Source: Marthasterias glacialis
Lineage: Eukaryota; Echinodermata; Asteroidea; Forcipulatida; Asteriidae
Reading direction: 5' to 3'
NCBI GenBank assembly: GCA_911728455.2
Contig: OU452227.1
Location: forward strand, 9,767,110-9,831,109
Length of the DNA stretch: 64,000 nucleotides
Numbering within the stretch: position 1 is the first letter of the stretch; every line of letters begins with the position of its first letter. The notes beneath the pieces were generated by a model. It saw only the letters and a program-made list of their open reading frames with translations, made no database searches and was not told the origin of the DNA. This document shows positions 36,166 to 47,862 of this stretch, piece after piece. The position numbers and the translations under genes are program-made.

Positions 36166-39100
36166 ATGGATTGCAAAATATGCCTCCCCTTGTTCTTTTT
36201 CGTTGGTTTGAGTGCAGTAGTCAGTCTTTCCTCGGCACTAAACAACCGACCAATTATTGGTAAGTAAGAATGAATAATTATATTGTGTGTTGTCTCACCA
36301 CTTATTGTCTGTGCTATTTCTGACCCGTGTGTGCTCTCTCTGCACGCATCATCATTAGTAAATAGACGTAATTATTAATTTTTGGGGTGGAAAGGGTGTC
36401 AGTTTTTTGTGGAGAAAGAAGCATGTGACAATATCAGTCACGGTATAGTTAACTGATAAATGGCAATAGTAATAATATACACCTTTGGCTTCATAAAATA
36501 TGAATGATAAGCACATAAAACAGATTGTTTTGCTGAGTCACTCTTTTGCAAGGACATTATGGTCATGATGGTAAGTAAACAATACGGGCACTGGGTATGG
36601 TTGGTAGTCGGGTTAGCGTGGTGGTATCTTTCCCCGCCTTCCACCTCTATAGGACCCTGGTTTGAATCCCTCTGGGGGTCTTATTCGGTTTGGGTTTTCA
36701 GTCCCTACCTGATTGCATTGGGTCTAGGAAAAATCTACCAGCATTTACCGTCCATATTTTAATGAAATTTGAGAGTAATTAAAATTGATGTATCTTGTTC
36801 AACTCAAAACATTTTCATTAAAGCCTGCATGTTCCTTCACATGTTGAAACATTTTTGGGTTTTTTCAGGTACTGAAAAAAAGGTACAACCATTGGAAAAA
36901 CTGCTATAAGTGCTTACGTGTTGGTAGATAAGTGGTCCCTTTAATGTGTTTTCTACCATTTAGCAGTCTGCCATTTTATTTTTTTAAATATTTTTTTTAT
37001 GCAAGTTGCCAGACACACAAGGCCAGTAAGCCACTCGAGGTGTGGGCTACAAATCAACTGTTTTCCCAGGGGCCATTGCCACCTACTCCTGGGGCTGAAA
37101 CAGGGTTACCCCCTTTACAGTCCGTAAAGATGTAGGCTTGGGTATCATCCATCAGAAGCCTGGCTGGTAGAGCAGTAAGCTCTACCTCCCCAACGGATAC
37201 ACTCATCCGAGCAGTGCTTGTTTACAGTGTTTTACACCACCGCAGCTATGGCTGCAAAACGCGTGCGCGACACGACAATAGCGGGTCAGTGTGCGTATAT
37301 GTACCAATCAGCATGGAGGATTCACAGTGTGTGTGCCTCGACACGCCCGTGCGGCGGCCATAGATGCGGTGGTGGAAACGCCCGTGAACGAGCTGCCCGG
37401 ATTACGTCTATAGACCTAGCACTTACTCCATGTAGCCCTGATGGTTTAAAGGTTGGCAGGACGTGACGTCCTACCAAGCCTTGCTGAGCACTCTCGTGAG
37501 TTTGATATAAAATGAACGATAACATATGATACTCAATGTTGAGCCTTCATATAGCCTAGTGGATAACTGGTATGACCGATAGCCTACACAATCCTTGGCC
37601 TAAACCATTTCAAAGTTGTTATTTTTTACTCTATTTATTTAGGCCTATTTGCTATTGTTTTGTTTTTTTATTTAACTAACTTTCCAGATCACTTGTTTTG
37701 TTTCCTACATGAGTAGCTCATAAAAAGCCTTTTTTTTATGTGTCAAAATTATTTGCAATATTATTTGTAGTGTCAATAAGACTTCATTAAAATTGTTTAG
37801 TTCAATTTTCATTTGGGCTTGAAAGGGAATGAAAACATGTTTGTGTTCTTTCCCATACTCCCTTTAATAAAAAAAAAAACTCTAATTTTCTTTAAGGGCA
37901 GAAGAAAATGTAAAAAAAGTACAAATGCAATGTTTTGGGTAGAAACAATGGCAGTTTTACTTACAGGAGGTCGAAAGAACCGGGCGACGAGCCCCCTGGT
38001 TTGCCTTAGGAAACGTGCAGAAGATTATTTAACTGACGCAATAGTGGTGGTCGGGAAAGTGGCAGTCCTCATCGCTTTGAAACATCTCTTTGTAAGAACA
38101 AATGTATTTTCATATTTACAGGTGTTCTTTCTCAAAAGACGATCGGTCCCTTTGCACAGTATGGTAAAACCTACATCGCTGCCTCGTATGTGAAATATTT
38201 GGAGTCAGCTGGAGCAAGGGTTGTTCCGATCCTAGTCGACCAGCCAGATGGGTACTATAAGAAGATGTTCAATTCACTGAATGGGTAAGTTACACCCGCT
38301 TCAGACTGGCGCTTCAGAGTCGCGCCGAACCAAATTATTGAATTAAGTATGAAAAGTTTGACGTCTGAAACAGTTAGGAGCGACTAGACGCACTAGAAGT
38401 CGAAAGATCGACTGTTGCAGTCGGTCGGAACAACATCTTGTCATGAGCTGAACCTAATGCAGATTTTTGTGAATTAAGTTCGCCTGTCTGAAACCAAAGT
38501 CTAGAGTCGCTCATAATCTATTTGGTTTGGCGCAACTCTGGAGATCATATAAATCAAGGAGTGGCATGGGTGGCTAGTGCGTAGAGTGCTCGCCTCTCAC
38601 CACTGTGTCCTCGGTTTGATTCCTGGCTAAAGCCACATGTGAGTACAGATCTGCGTTGGTTCTCTCCTATGCCAATAGGGGTTTTTCTCCAGGCCCTCTG
38701 GTTCCCCCCACCCCCCCCTAAAATTCAAACACTTTTGATCTCTGGTTGTGCTCTGTGGTCATAAATGGGTCAATGCCCTTGCAGCTTGGACATAATGTAG
38801 CTGCGTCCTTTGCAATTCAGCTTCTCAGCTGCGAGTATGATATAATGATTATTCACATAACAATACTTGAGATTTGCATGAAAGATTTAAATATGTACTT
38901 CTTCTCTGGTCAGGAGTTTGTAACGTCACAAGAATTATATACAACCAGATAATAGGCCCTATGTTTGTTAAGTTGATTGAATTTATTGTGGATCGATTTT
39001 GGATTGTATCAGTTGATTGATCCATTTATTCCTGGGGTGATGGACATAGTCTCTGTCATGGAAGACAAAGAATCAGCCATCAAGAAAACAAGCTGGCGAT

Positions 39101-42100
39101 GATGAATTGTGTTTCCAAGATTTTAGAGAAGACAAATGGCGACCTCCCAATACTTGACGTGTAATTTTGTACTTTGTTGCTTTCTCTTTCAGTGTGTTGT
39201 TTCCTGGTGGTGGACAACCAGATTTATTAAAGTCTGGGTATGGCAAGGCAGGGAGACTGTTTTATGACATGTCGATACAGGTTTGTTGCTTTGCATTGAT
39301 CTGCTTGTCAGGAGTAGGTGGCAACGGCCCCCGGAAAGACAGTTGATTTGTAGCCCCACACCTTGAGTGGCTTACTGGCCTTGTGTGTCTGGCAACTTCC
39401 ATAAAAAAGAAAAGAAAAAAAAATAGTAATGCTCTAAACTGTTTCCAGTCTATGTGAAAGTTTGTACAGTATGTTCCCTGCTACATCATCGGGCAAATCA
39501 ACAAACAGTCTTTCCCCCACCCTTTCCTTAAAATTTAAAACACCCGTTATTTTTTTGTTCCTTGCAGAGCTTTGAGGAAACAGGTGATTATTTTCCGGTG
39601 TGGGGAACATGTCTAGGGTTTGAGCTCTTGTCTATGTTAACGGGCAAAGGAGATCTTCTGACGAATACCGACGGAGATGTTGTATCACTAACCCTTACCT
39701 TTGAAAAAGGTATAAATCCAGAAGGATGTACAAATCGAATACGGATTGACAAAGTCTTAGAGTTGCTAATGTGCTTTTTTTTTTTTTTTTTTTTTTTTGG
39801 GGGGGGGGGGGGGAGGGGGGGGGGGGGCGCGGGGAGCGGGGGGGGGTAGGGGTGGGTAGTAAGATATTGATCCCTTGATGTACCACTGCGGATACTGTCT
39901 GCCACGCTCCCCATTATGGGAGTCGATTTGTACGAACAATTTATGGTAATTGGAACTCCGTTTTCCCTTTGTATGTCTGTGGTCTTGTTATCTGCTGTCT
40001 AGCATGTTTGTTTGTCTCGCTTGTTTTGTACTGGTAGTTTAATTTCCTGTTATATTCGGAGTAAACCAGGAATCCAGCCATGGTTCTGGGATTAGTACCA
40101 TTCCTATGCCAGAGGTAACGGCCGATGTTTTTGCAATGCGGGAAATTGACATTTTCTCGGGAGAGAAAACAAAATGCACGATGCAATAAAGAGAATCTTT
40201 GTTCTCTTGGCCTTGTCAAGTCAGGGTTTCTTTGTGCCAGCGGTACTCTCAAAGAAATATGATACCGGCAATTCCCGCCAAAAGAATCCCGCCAGGGGGA
40301 CGGGGAAAAATAAAAGAATCTCGGCATCAACTGGTTAAGTTGTGCATGAAAGACGGGTTACCACACAAATTTGTGATGTTATTAAAGTACATAGAGTTGC
40401 TAGTGGGGGCATGGAGAAAGGTAAAAGTGTGATCAATTTTTTTCTCCTTGAAGATTAAGATCACCCTTTGGGAAAGCAAAACCAAGAGTGAGACTAAAAA
40501 AAAGTATGTCAGAGTACAAGATGGAAATTCTTAAATCTGGAGACTTTGATTTAAATTTCAAGGCTTTTGAGGACATAAACATGCCAGTAGCCTGTGTGAT
40601 ATTGAATACATTACTGAAATTGTGCTATTGAATATACATTACGGAAATATAATGTGTTTTAACAAAAATCTGACCAAATTTTGTGACTTGAAAAAACCCA
40701 CAAAAATAACAAATAAACCCAGAATGAATAGATGACTTTTGGAGATGCTAGTTGGCAGCAGATTTGCCAGATAAATCCATTTCTCTCAGAAATGTTTGGC
40801 GAGCTCATCAGAACTACATTAAAACGATTGTTGTAGTTAAGTCTGCTGCCATCTAGAGTTCTACAGACCCCATTGTCTTCATGTTGACTCGTTAAGAATT
40901 TTGTTTTATTACTTCCTCTAGATTTCCGAAAAAGCCAGATGTACAGCACAGTGTCCGAGTCCATAATCAAAATCTTGACAATGGAGGATGTCACTTTAAA
41001 CCATCATAGATTGGGACTGACACCTAAGGTGAGTCTAGACCAAAGATAACAGAGAACTCAGGCTGGAAATGTGAAATCCAGCTGCACGCAAGTTACTATT
41101 TGGATACAACAGTAGATCAGTGCAGATAATGACCATTGTTATATAACACCCAAGCAGATCCTTGTCATTTAATTGGAGGATGGTCGGTCACGTGATAGCA
41201 AATAAACGTACCATTGCACGCTATGTCATTCACCATGCATTTTTCGTTCCATTCACCGTGCATTTTTCGTTCCATCCGATTTGTTATATTGCATTTTCAT
41301 TTTTAATTTGCAGAACTTCAGCAAGAATGCAAATCTGAAAGATTTTTATCATGTTCTCTCTACCAGTTTTGATAAAAAAGGGGTACAATTTATCTCTTCA
41401 ATGGAGGGTAAGTTTATCAACTCCAAAGGTCTTCTCTTATCATGATTTCTTTAAAGCATTCTTTAATTTTTTTTATTTTATTTGTTTTTCTCATGGGAGT
41501 TAGGCCTATGCATTGTTTGAGGAAACGAAAACAACTCAAATAGCAGTTCAGTACTCTCCTGAACTTAGATGAGCAGAGTATAGACCCCTTTCTTATGACG
41601 TCACAGAGCTCAAACAGCGCCCTCACTAAGGTCAAATGAAGACCTCTCATTGGCAGAGAGTTGTTTATGTCGCGTACATAGGCACACATTTTTACGTTGG
41701 ACCACAGCGATGGCAGCCTTTGCGAGGGGTCTATACTATTTTCAAATATCCGAACTCCCGGTTCTTTTCAGAACCACCAATTTTTTTCTAGAAGAAGCAA
41801 ACTAGTTACAGTATTTTTTATCTTTTTGCAGGGTTAGATGTAGCTTGAAGTTTTACATTGTATTGTAACTCATCTGGCAGGCCTCGATCTTAAGAAAAAC
41901 AGGGGCAGGCCTTTGCCCGCCAAATCAGAGAAATTGTACAAGGGCATGCTGGCCAAGTTGGTAGTGACAGTGGAATTTTTCTGAAGGGCACGCTGGCCAA
42001 CTCGACAGGGCACAAGGCCAATGGCCTCGGTTAAGATCGAGGCCTGTCTGGTATTTATTATTATTATTGTTTATTAAAAAAATCGGAAATAACCTTGTTT

Positions 42101-44334
42101 ACACCTTTTATTAATTTAGCCTACAAGTATCCTATCTTTGGAGTTCAGTTCCACCCAGAGAAAAACTGCTTTGAGTGGAAAGATAGCACTATCAACCACT
42201 CCCAAGATGCGGTTCAAATCACTCAGTTCTTCGCGGACTTCATCGTTTCTGAAGGTATGTAATAAGATCAACGAACCCAAGCCAATCTGAACCCAGTTTG
42301 ATAACACAGGTACCCCTGAAAGTATTGGTGTCAATGCTATGCAAACAGTAAGCAGAGAACCACTCACAGTAGAATACAGCACATTAGTGACCGTCGGCGC
42401 GTTCCATTTACTGCCACAATCATGATGACACAGCCCCTTTAAATCGGACCTTTCAGTAATGCATTTGTATTGATAACAACACACCACATGACCTTAAAAT
42501 GACCTTTGTGAAAGTTCAAGTTGTCACCAAAATAAAAATTGGGAAGTCAGCTTCGAACTTGTGTATGCCTCCACTACAGTTTTTTTATTTATTTTTATTT
42601 GCAATTTCTAAAAATAATAGTAGCAATCTGCACCTTAAAATTCATGACATTACATGTCTTTAATACAATGTATGCTTGGGTTAAAAGCAAACTCTACATA
42701 GAGAACCATTAGGTTAGATATTTTAATGAGCCTGTCCTGTCCCTTCCCAGGTTGTATCAGAAACCTGGGTGTGATCCCCGGTTACACGGCAGTTTTAGAT
42801 TGTACAGCCTCTGACTGGCATCCCCGAACAAAGATCAATCAATCAATCAATCAAACGTTATTTGTATAGCGCCTATATCAAAAGTTTGCTCAAAGGCGCT
42901 GAGGCACAGAAAAAAAACTATAAAGTCATTGGTGGTAGGCCTCCTGAAACAAGTGGGCTTTCAGGAGTGCCTTGAATGTGTTGAATGATGTTGTTTCCCT
43001 GATGTGATTGGGAAGTTTATTCCAGAGTTTGGGTCCATATACCGAGAAAGCTCTATCGGCAAAAGTGATGTGACTTGTTCTTGGTACTACAAAGTATGGT
43101 GAACAGGAGCTGTTTGACCGAAGGAGTCTCCGTTCAGTACCAACTTGCAGAATGTCCATGATGTAATGAGGGGCTTGTTGATGTAAGGCCTTGAACATGA
43201 GAACGATGACCTTGAAATTGATCCTTTGTGGGATTGGGAGCCAGTGTAGTTTGATGAGTTCCGGGGTGATAGAGTCGAACTTGCGTTTCTTTGTGATGAG
43301 TCTGGCAGCTGTTCATTGCACGTTGCAAAGATATTGACAAAATAGGGAGACCGCCATCACAGGGCCAGATAGCTCAGGTAGGGCTTCGGCACGTTTATCC
43401 GCAGGTCGCAGGTTCAAATCCCATTCTAGTCAATTATTCTTTGTTCACCCAAAAATTGAATTAAATTTAACCAGTCTGTTTCACTTGTGGTTTATTTCTT
43501 GATGTCTGAATAATGTCTAGTACACTGACTTGCTCAGTCACAAGCTACCGCTTAAACTTGAATTCCTTGAGACAGATGCTTTGTCAAACGGTTTTAGGGC
43601 TAGCTTCTGCATCAAGCAACCTCCAGATGGGCAAACCCTGGTACCACTGCATCATACACATTCATTCAAAACTGTGTACGAGTGTTCACCATCTCTTACA
43701 TAACTACGCAAAAGCTTAACGGTCCAAGTTTAATTGCAAATAAAAATATTTAAAAAAAATGACCTTAGTGGAGGCATACACAAGTTCGAAGCTGACTTCC
43801 CAATTTTTATTTTGGTGACAACTTGAACTTTCACAAAGGTCATTTTAAGGTCATGTGGTGTGTTGTTACCAATACAAATGCATTACTGAAAGGTCCGATT
43901 TAAAGGGGCTGTGTCATCATGATTGTGGCAGTAAATGGAACGCGCCGACGGTCACTCACAGTTTGACAAAAATGGCACCCTCTGTTATTTGACTGCAAGT
44001 GCGCGCGTGTTCAGTATCTGGGCGAGAGTTCATCTTTCCATGCACAGCCACAGGCCTGCTATAATCATGACAACACAGCCCCTTTAACATGTGCCGTTAC
44101 TCAAGACGAAAAATTTGCCCGATTTAATCGGACCGCGACACTGCTAGGAATAATGCTATCCATCATTAAGAGCTTACAGTCCTAATTGTTATTATTTTGT
44201 CTTTTGAAGCTCGGAAGAGCAGCCATGCCTTTGCTAGCGAGACTGAAGCCAACTCCTTCCTCATCTACAATCATCTTCCTGTCTACACCAATAATATCTC
44301 CAGCTTTGAGCAGGCATACTTCTTCAGTCCTTAG
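36166..44334 (+). CDS. GGH: Gamma-glutamyl hydrolase, eight exons, complete
   Basis: Cysteine peptidase of family C26 that trims poly-gamma-glutamate from folates (and antifolates) in lysosomes or after secretion. Exons: 36166-36259, 38122-38284, 39193-39280, 39568-39709, 40922-41028, 41314-41407, 42120-42254, 44210-44334; 948 nt, 315 aa (human 318). The start is supported by an in-frame TAG 9 nt upstream and by a signal peptide (MDCKICLPLFFFVGLSAVV, likely cleaved near residues 22-25). Conserved blocks: IAASYVKYLESAGARVVP, VLFPGGGQPDL, nucleophile Cys130 in PVWGTCLGFE, and His241 in VFGVQ-type motif GVQFHPEK; these match Cys110 and His220 of mature human GGH. The C-terminus NISSFEQAYFFSP matches the family end. 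Intron 7 contains a large inverted repeat and LINE debris. No missing catalytic residue was seen, so the gene looks functional. Confidence 0.96.
36600..36760 (+). mobile_element. tRNA-like SINE (family S2), uninterrupted copy in GGH intron 1
   Basis: Contains GGGTTAGCGTGGTGGTATC (A-box-like), CCGCCTTCCACCTCTATAGG, CTGGTTTGAATCCC (B-box) and TTTTCAGTCCCTACCTGATT. It is the intact counterpart of the copy split at 44790-45540. Confidence 0.7.
37009..37094 (+). repeat. Dispersed repeat in GGH intron 1, inverted partner in intron 2
   Basis: GCCAGACACACAAGGCCAGT through CCACCTACTCCTGG. Its reverse complement is at 39309-39393, in the intron between exons 3 and 4. Two opposed copies inside one pre-mRNA could pair. 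Confidence 0.75.
37204..37402. mobile_element. MITE-like element, family G, copy 2, in GGH intron 1
   Basis: Shares ATCCGAGCAGTGCT, GTGTTTTACACCACCGCAGC, TGTACCAATCAGCATGGAG and CCGTGCGGCGGCCATAG with 30671-30875, and has the same mirrored ends. Confidence 0.8.
38562..38712 (+). mobile_element. tRNA-like SINE (family S3) in GGH intron 2
   Basis: A-box-like TGGCTAGTGCGTAGAGTGCT and B-box-like GGTTTGATTCC. Downstream are GGTTCTCTCCTATGCCAATA and GGGTTTTTCTCC, a body type common in marine invertebrate SINEs. Limits are approximate. Confidence 0.55.
39309..39393 (-). repeat. Inverted partner of the GGH intron 1 repeat
   Basis: CAGGAGTAGGTGGCAACGGC through TTGTGTGTCTGGC; reverse complement of 37009-37094 with modest divergence. 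Lies 29 bp after the end of exon 3. Confidence 0.75.
39777..39847 (+). repeat. Homopolymer tract T(22)/G-rich in GGH intron 4
   Basis: A run of about 22 T followed by about 40 nearly pure G bases. Prone to assembly error and to G-quadruplex formation; no coding content. Confidence 0.9.
41578..41737. mobile_element. 160-bp TIR element in GGH intron 6
   Basis: AGTATAGACCCCT at 41578-41590 is exactly mirrored at 41725-41737. Small size, no coding frame: a MITE-like element. Confidence 0.8.
41878..42046 (+). mobile_element. Short element of family B in GGH intron 6
   Basis: CAGGCCTCGATCTTAAG at the left and TTAAGATCGAGGCCTG at the right. The interior has GGGCATGCTGGCCAAGTTGG twice in altered form. 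Other copies: 50845-51022, 54719-54895, 58551-58728. Confidence 0.85.
42926..43198 (-). pseudogene. LINE reverse-transcriptase C-terminal fragment
   Basis: A 90-codon minus-strand frame has FKALHQQAPHYIMDIL, VVPRTSHITFADRAFSVYGP, KLWNKLPNHIRE and FKALLKAHLF. This is the classic tail of CR1/L2-type non-LTR retrotransposon ORF2. Further 5' sequence (to about 43330) is broken, and an ATCAATCAATCAATC microsatellite (about 42836) lies at the 3' end, as is usual for such LINEs. A 5'-truncated dead copy. Confidence 0.85.
43371..43440 (+). mobile_element. tRNA-like head (family S4), SINE or tRNA pseudogene
   Basis: A-box TAGCTCAGGTAGGGC, B-box GGTTCAAATCC, with spacing like a tRNA. The acceptor stem does not pair well (GGCCAGA against TTCTAGTC), so a working tRNA gene is unlikely. 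Confidence 0.5.
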
Positions 44335-44468
44335 GAGAAATGTTCCTGAAGCCATCAAGGTAGATAAGACAAAACCTAATCCTATGACTGATGATACAAA
44401 GAAAAGCCATTTGCTTTTTATTCCAAGATTGGTTTTTTACTTTTTTATACCATATTCATCAATCAGTC

Positions 44469-44556
44469 TAGCCCCACTAGTGTGGCAAGGAGTTTTGACA
44501 TCGGTTGAATCCTTATTCAACCGATGTCAAAAATCCTTGCCACACTAGTGGGGCTA
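44469..44556 (+). repeat. 41-bp stem hairpin 3' of GGH
   Basis: Arms 44469-44509 and 44516-44556 pair at 40 of 41 positions around a 6-nt loop. The stem contains CCCCACTAGTGTGGC. Located 135 nt after the GGH stop, so probably in the 3' UTR. Confidence 0.9.
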
Positions 44557-44789
44557 CAATCAGTCAAGTTGAGTGGATTTATTCTGGATCAGTTTTGTGC
44601 TGTTGGCTATTCCATTGGGGGATTCGCTGTCATTTCATTTCATTTCACTTTTTGTCCATTTATTAATTCTGGTTGTGAAGCCAAGGATTCTCAGAAAAGC
44701 GAACTTAATCACTACACTAGCCAAGAACCCCTCGGAGAGAAGACAGGGAAGGAAGTTTCAGATGTGGGAGGAAAACCCTAGAGAAATAT

Positions 44790-45545
44790 TCCAGGGAAAA
44801 CCCACGCAATTAGGTAGGGACTGAAAAATCCAATCCACATAGTGGCCCCGGTGGGATTTGAACCGGTGTCACATACCTGCCAACTTTTGAAACCCAGAAA
44901 AAGGGGGGGATGTGCATGCTTGCAACACACCGTACCGCAAAATATCAGCTGTTTACAAACACATGCAAAACAAAACGGCGACACAGACTCACATCGTACA
45001 GCTTTCACGTGCGTAGTACCAGCGACGATGATGTTGTATACGGCTTTTCAGGCTCACCAGGGATTATTCCCAAATCATGCCCAGTCAAGCGTACTCTTTG
45101 GTGCAGCCGTTATCGAGTAGTGCAATAGTATTGTCACCAACAAAGGGCGTATGTTTTCATTCCGTTACATGGTTCTGAAAGCGCCCTCTGTCGATCATGT
45201 TTCTTTGCCTTTTATGCAACAAAGTCTAACAGCGTGTGGATTATTGGAACGATGTGATTGCTTGTGTGATTGCTTGCAGGGACGTGTGTGATGCGTTTTG
45301 TACATCGTGATCGCAATGCAGCCTGCATGTATTTTCGCGGCACTTTCGAGAGAATTTTGTAATAATTTTTTGTTATTGTCGACTATTTTTTTTAATCAGA
45401 ATTTTCAGAGAGCGGAGTGCTCCGTTCTTCAGGCCATTTCAAGTCGGAAAAATGGGAAACTTTGGTAAAAACGGGGTAGTTGGCAGGTATGGGGTCATAA
45501 AGGTGGAAAGCGAGGAAAGATACCACTACGCCAACCCGGACTGTG
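44790..45545 (-). mobile_element. SINE (family S2) interrupted by a TIR element
   Basis: Minus-strand reading: 45535-45491 gives GGTTGGCGTAGTGGTATC and CCACCTTTATGACCCC; 44872-44790 gives GTGACACCGGTTCAAATCCC and TTTTTCAGTCCCTACCTAAT. Joined, they follow the order of the intact copy at 36600-36760. The 618 bp in between are the insertion. Confidence 0.85.
44873..45490. mobile_element. Non-autonomous TIR transposon with 8-bp target duplication, nested in SINE S2
   Basis: 13-bp ends ATACCTGCCAACT at 44873-44885 and mirrored at 45478-45490. Flanks GGTGTCAC (44865-44872) and GGGGTCAT (45491-45498) match at 6 of 8 positions, which fits an aged 8-bp target duplication such as hAT elements make. 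No transposase frame inside 618 bp. Confidence 0.8.
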
Positions 45546-46088
45546 CCTTGGGGTTTGGACAGAGCCTGTTATCAGCCTTTTTTTACGACCCCATACTAAA
45601 CTACAACAACCAAGCAGGCCTCTTGTCACTCGGTAGGTTTATTAGTAATCTTGTGGTTCAGTCATCCACTCTCGGATGTCATAGGTCATGGGTTCGATTC
45701 CAAACAGAGATGGATTATTGTCAGTAGTACTCGGAAAAGAACCAACTAAACAGTGGTTTGTAATCATGCATCATTTAATTGCATTGCTCAATTTAATCGT
45801 TCATTATTCACCATTAGAAGAATTATGCCATATATAAACATCATCTTGTTAACTATTTTGAAGAGGCAATAACTGATGAAACAGAGGCTGTTTTAAGGGT
45901 AATTAATTTTTGTACTGATATTTTTTACTTTGTAATTTAGGTGAAGGTTTAGAATTAGTGGCGTTGGTATGTTTTTAATAATTACTTTATGTGCTTCATT
46001 TATATAAACGACTTTAAATATCCACCCAGTATTTTGTTAAAAATACTCTACAGTATCTTGTTTATCAAAGCAATAGTATACAAATATT

Positions 46089-46234
46089 GACTGCTTCGAG
46101 TGGCATAGTAAAACTAGTCACTCGAGGTGATCCCTGGAGCAGCCTATCTTCCCGAGGCAGAGCCGAGGGAAGCTAGGCGGCTCCGGGGATCACCGAGAGT
46201 GACTAGTTTTACTACGCCACGAGATAAAGCAGTC
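46089..46234. repeat. Fold-back element with about 46-bp arms
   Basis: GACTGCTTCGAGTGGC and GTAAAACTAGTCACTCGAGG at the left are mirrored by GAGAGTGACTAGTTTTAC and GAGATAAAGCAGTC at the right. The centre CTTCCCGAGG...CCGAGGGAAG forms its own hairpin. Confidence 0.85.
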
Positions 46235-47856
46235 GATGTTTGTTTTATAACACCTCAATTTCATCCATTTCGTGGTAATATTCGTCAAACAACTGTGCGT
46301 ATATCAGTCTTCAAACAACTGTATAAAATCTGACAGGAAATTTTGACAAAAAGAAAGTGGGGTACCACACTGCCTTCGTTCTCATATCGTGTTTCAAATG
46401 CACGTATTATTTGATCGTTTCACCGGGTTCGAGGTTGTCATTGGATAGTACCATTTAATAGTTCTTTTGGTCGGTGTGCAGTGTGATAGCAAAAATACAC
46501 AACACCACGAGATGCACGTTCGGCAAATCAACAGATAGAATCAAAGGAAGAGGTGTTATAATATTAATTATCACACAAAGGCAATAGTGGAATATGAAAA
46601 AAATTACAGTGCATCTGCATCCCATATCCATCAAGGCTGATGGCCGAGTTGGATATGAGACACATACACGTTATATTTTTCCCTTATTCTACGAACTTGC
46701 ATGTGATAATGAAATTATCTTCATGCAAACTTAAAGCTTACATTAGCACAATACACAGAGTCAGAACAGTGCAATATGCAGGGTGTGATATGCACCGTTC
46801 AATTTGGTATAGTGTCACACTGTTGTTGCCATGGATCGACCAATCAGAATCAAGGATTGAAGTTTGCGTGAAGATAAAATTGTATATTATATATCTAAAA
46901 CTCTGTCGGGGCTCAGTTTATAAAATTTAACTTGTTTCCTTTCAATTTTTCGACTGAAATGTGACTGCTGAATTCTAAGGTTTGTTTATGTTTTATGAAT
47001 CATGACAGTATTTATACTTTTGTGGGGATAGGCCCCCATCATTTCAATCAGCATTACAGTAAAAAAAAAAAAAAAAATGTGGTAACTCAACACCAAAACC
47101 TCCAGTCTCTGGTAAGATCAGCTCTTTCTGGATGGTTCTATTATGCACTACTGAATTCATCAAAATCTGGTAATACTGGGAATGGATTTTAGAGGACATA
47201 GGGGCAATTGTGTCTATGAAACCCTGAGAAATGAAATCCCCAAAATCTAAAATATAAATTATATTATTTTAATTTATTCCACTTTTTTTTTAGTTTCGTT
47301 TCTAAGGAATTTTCAAATAAAGTTAAATCTTCCTGTGGGTGGTAGTTTGATAGACTTCTTATAATTATGTGCTTCAGGCATATTTTATAACAGATGCTTT
47401 TAATATGTGAATATATGCAACTAGATTTGAAATCAGAAATATATTTTTGTTAATTTGAAATTAAAATAAATATAACTATTAACATTTAACTAATGTTGCT
47501 GCGCGTCAGGCTGACACACTTATTGATAAGTTTTCTGTAATTTCACCACATAAAATCTTCTTTTTAAACTCAAAATTCAAAAATCTTCGTTTTGAAAGTA
47601 AGCTTGGTAAGTAAATTCTTTACGTGACGTAATAGTTTTCAGTTTCTGTTTTGGGAAACGACAACAAAATTTTCGCTCGAATCTGTTAAATATTTACAAT
47701 AAACATGAACCTTGTGTACTTATGGAGAGGTGATCACCAAAATGGCAATGTTGAAAGCACGTGTTTGATCTGTGACAAAGCTGCACAAGGTGTATAATTT
47801 TTACCTTTGATGATGTGAACCCTCCACTCCCCAGGGTTATGTGCTAGGATCTTTCC

Positions 47857-47862
47857 TTTATT
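47857..47862 (-). terminator. Candidate RPUSD1 polyadenylation signal
   Basis: AATAAA on the minus strand about 100 nt beyond the RPUSD1 stop. Motif and distance are suitable; no transcript evidence. Confidence 0.4.

Larger units (their letters stand above)
42387..43956. mobile_element. Large inverted repeat (two about 190-bp arms) in GGH intron 7
   Basis: 42387-42576 and 43766-43956 are reverse complements with only one or two differences seen by eye (for example GTATTGATAACA against GTATTGGTAACA). The 1.2-kb spacer holds a LINE tail fragment and a tRNA-like SINE head. The arms read outward with TGACCGTCGGCGCGTTCC. It may be a TIR transposon carrying passengers, or two opposed copies of one repeat. 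Confidence 0.85.
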
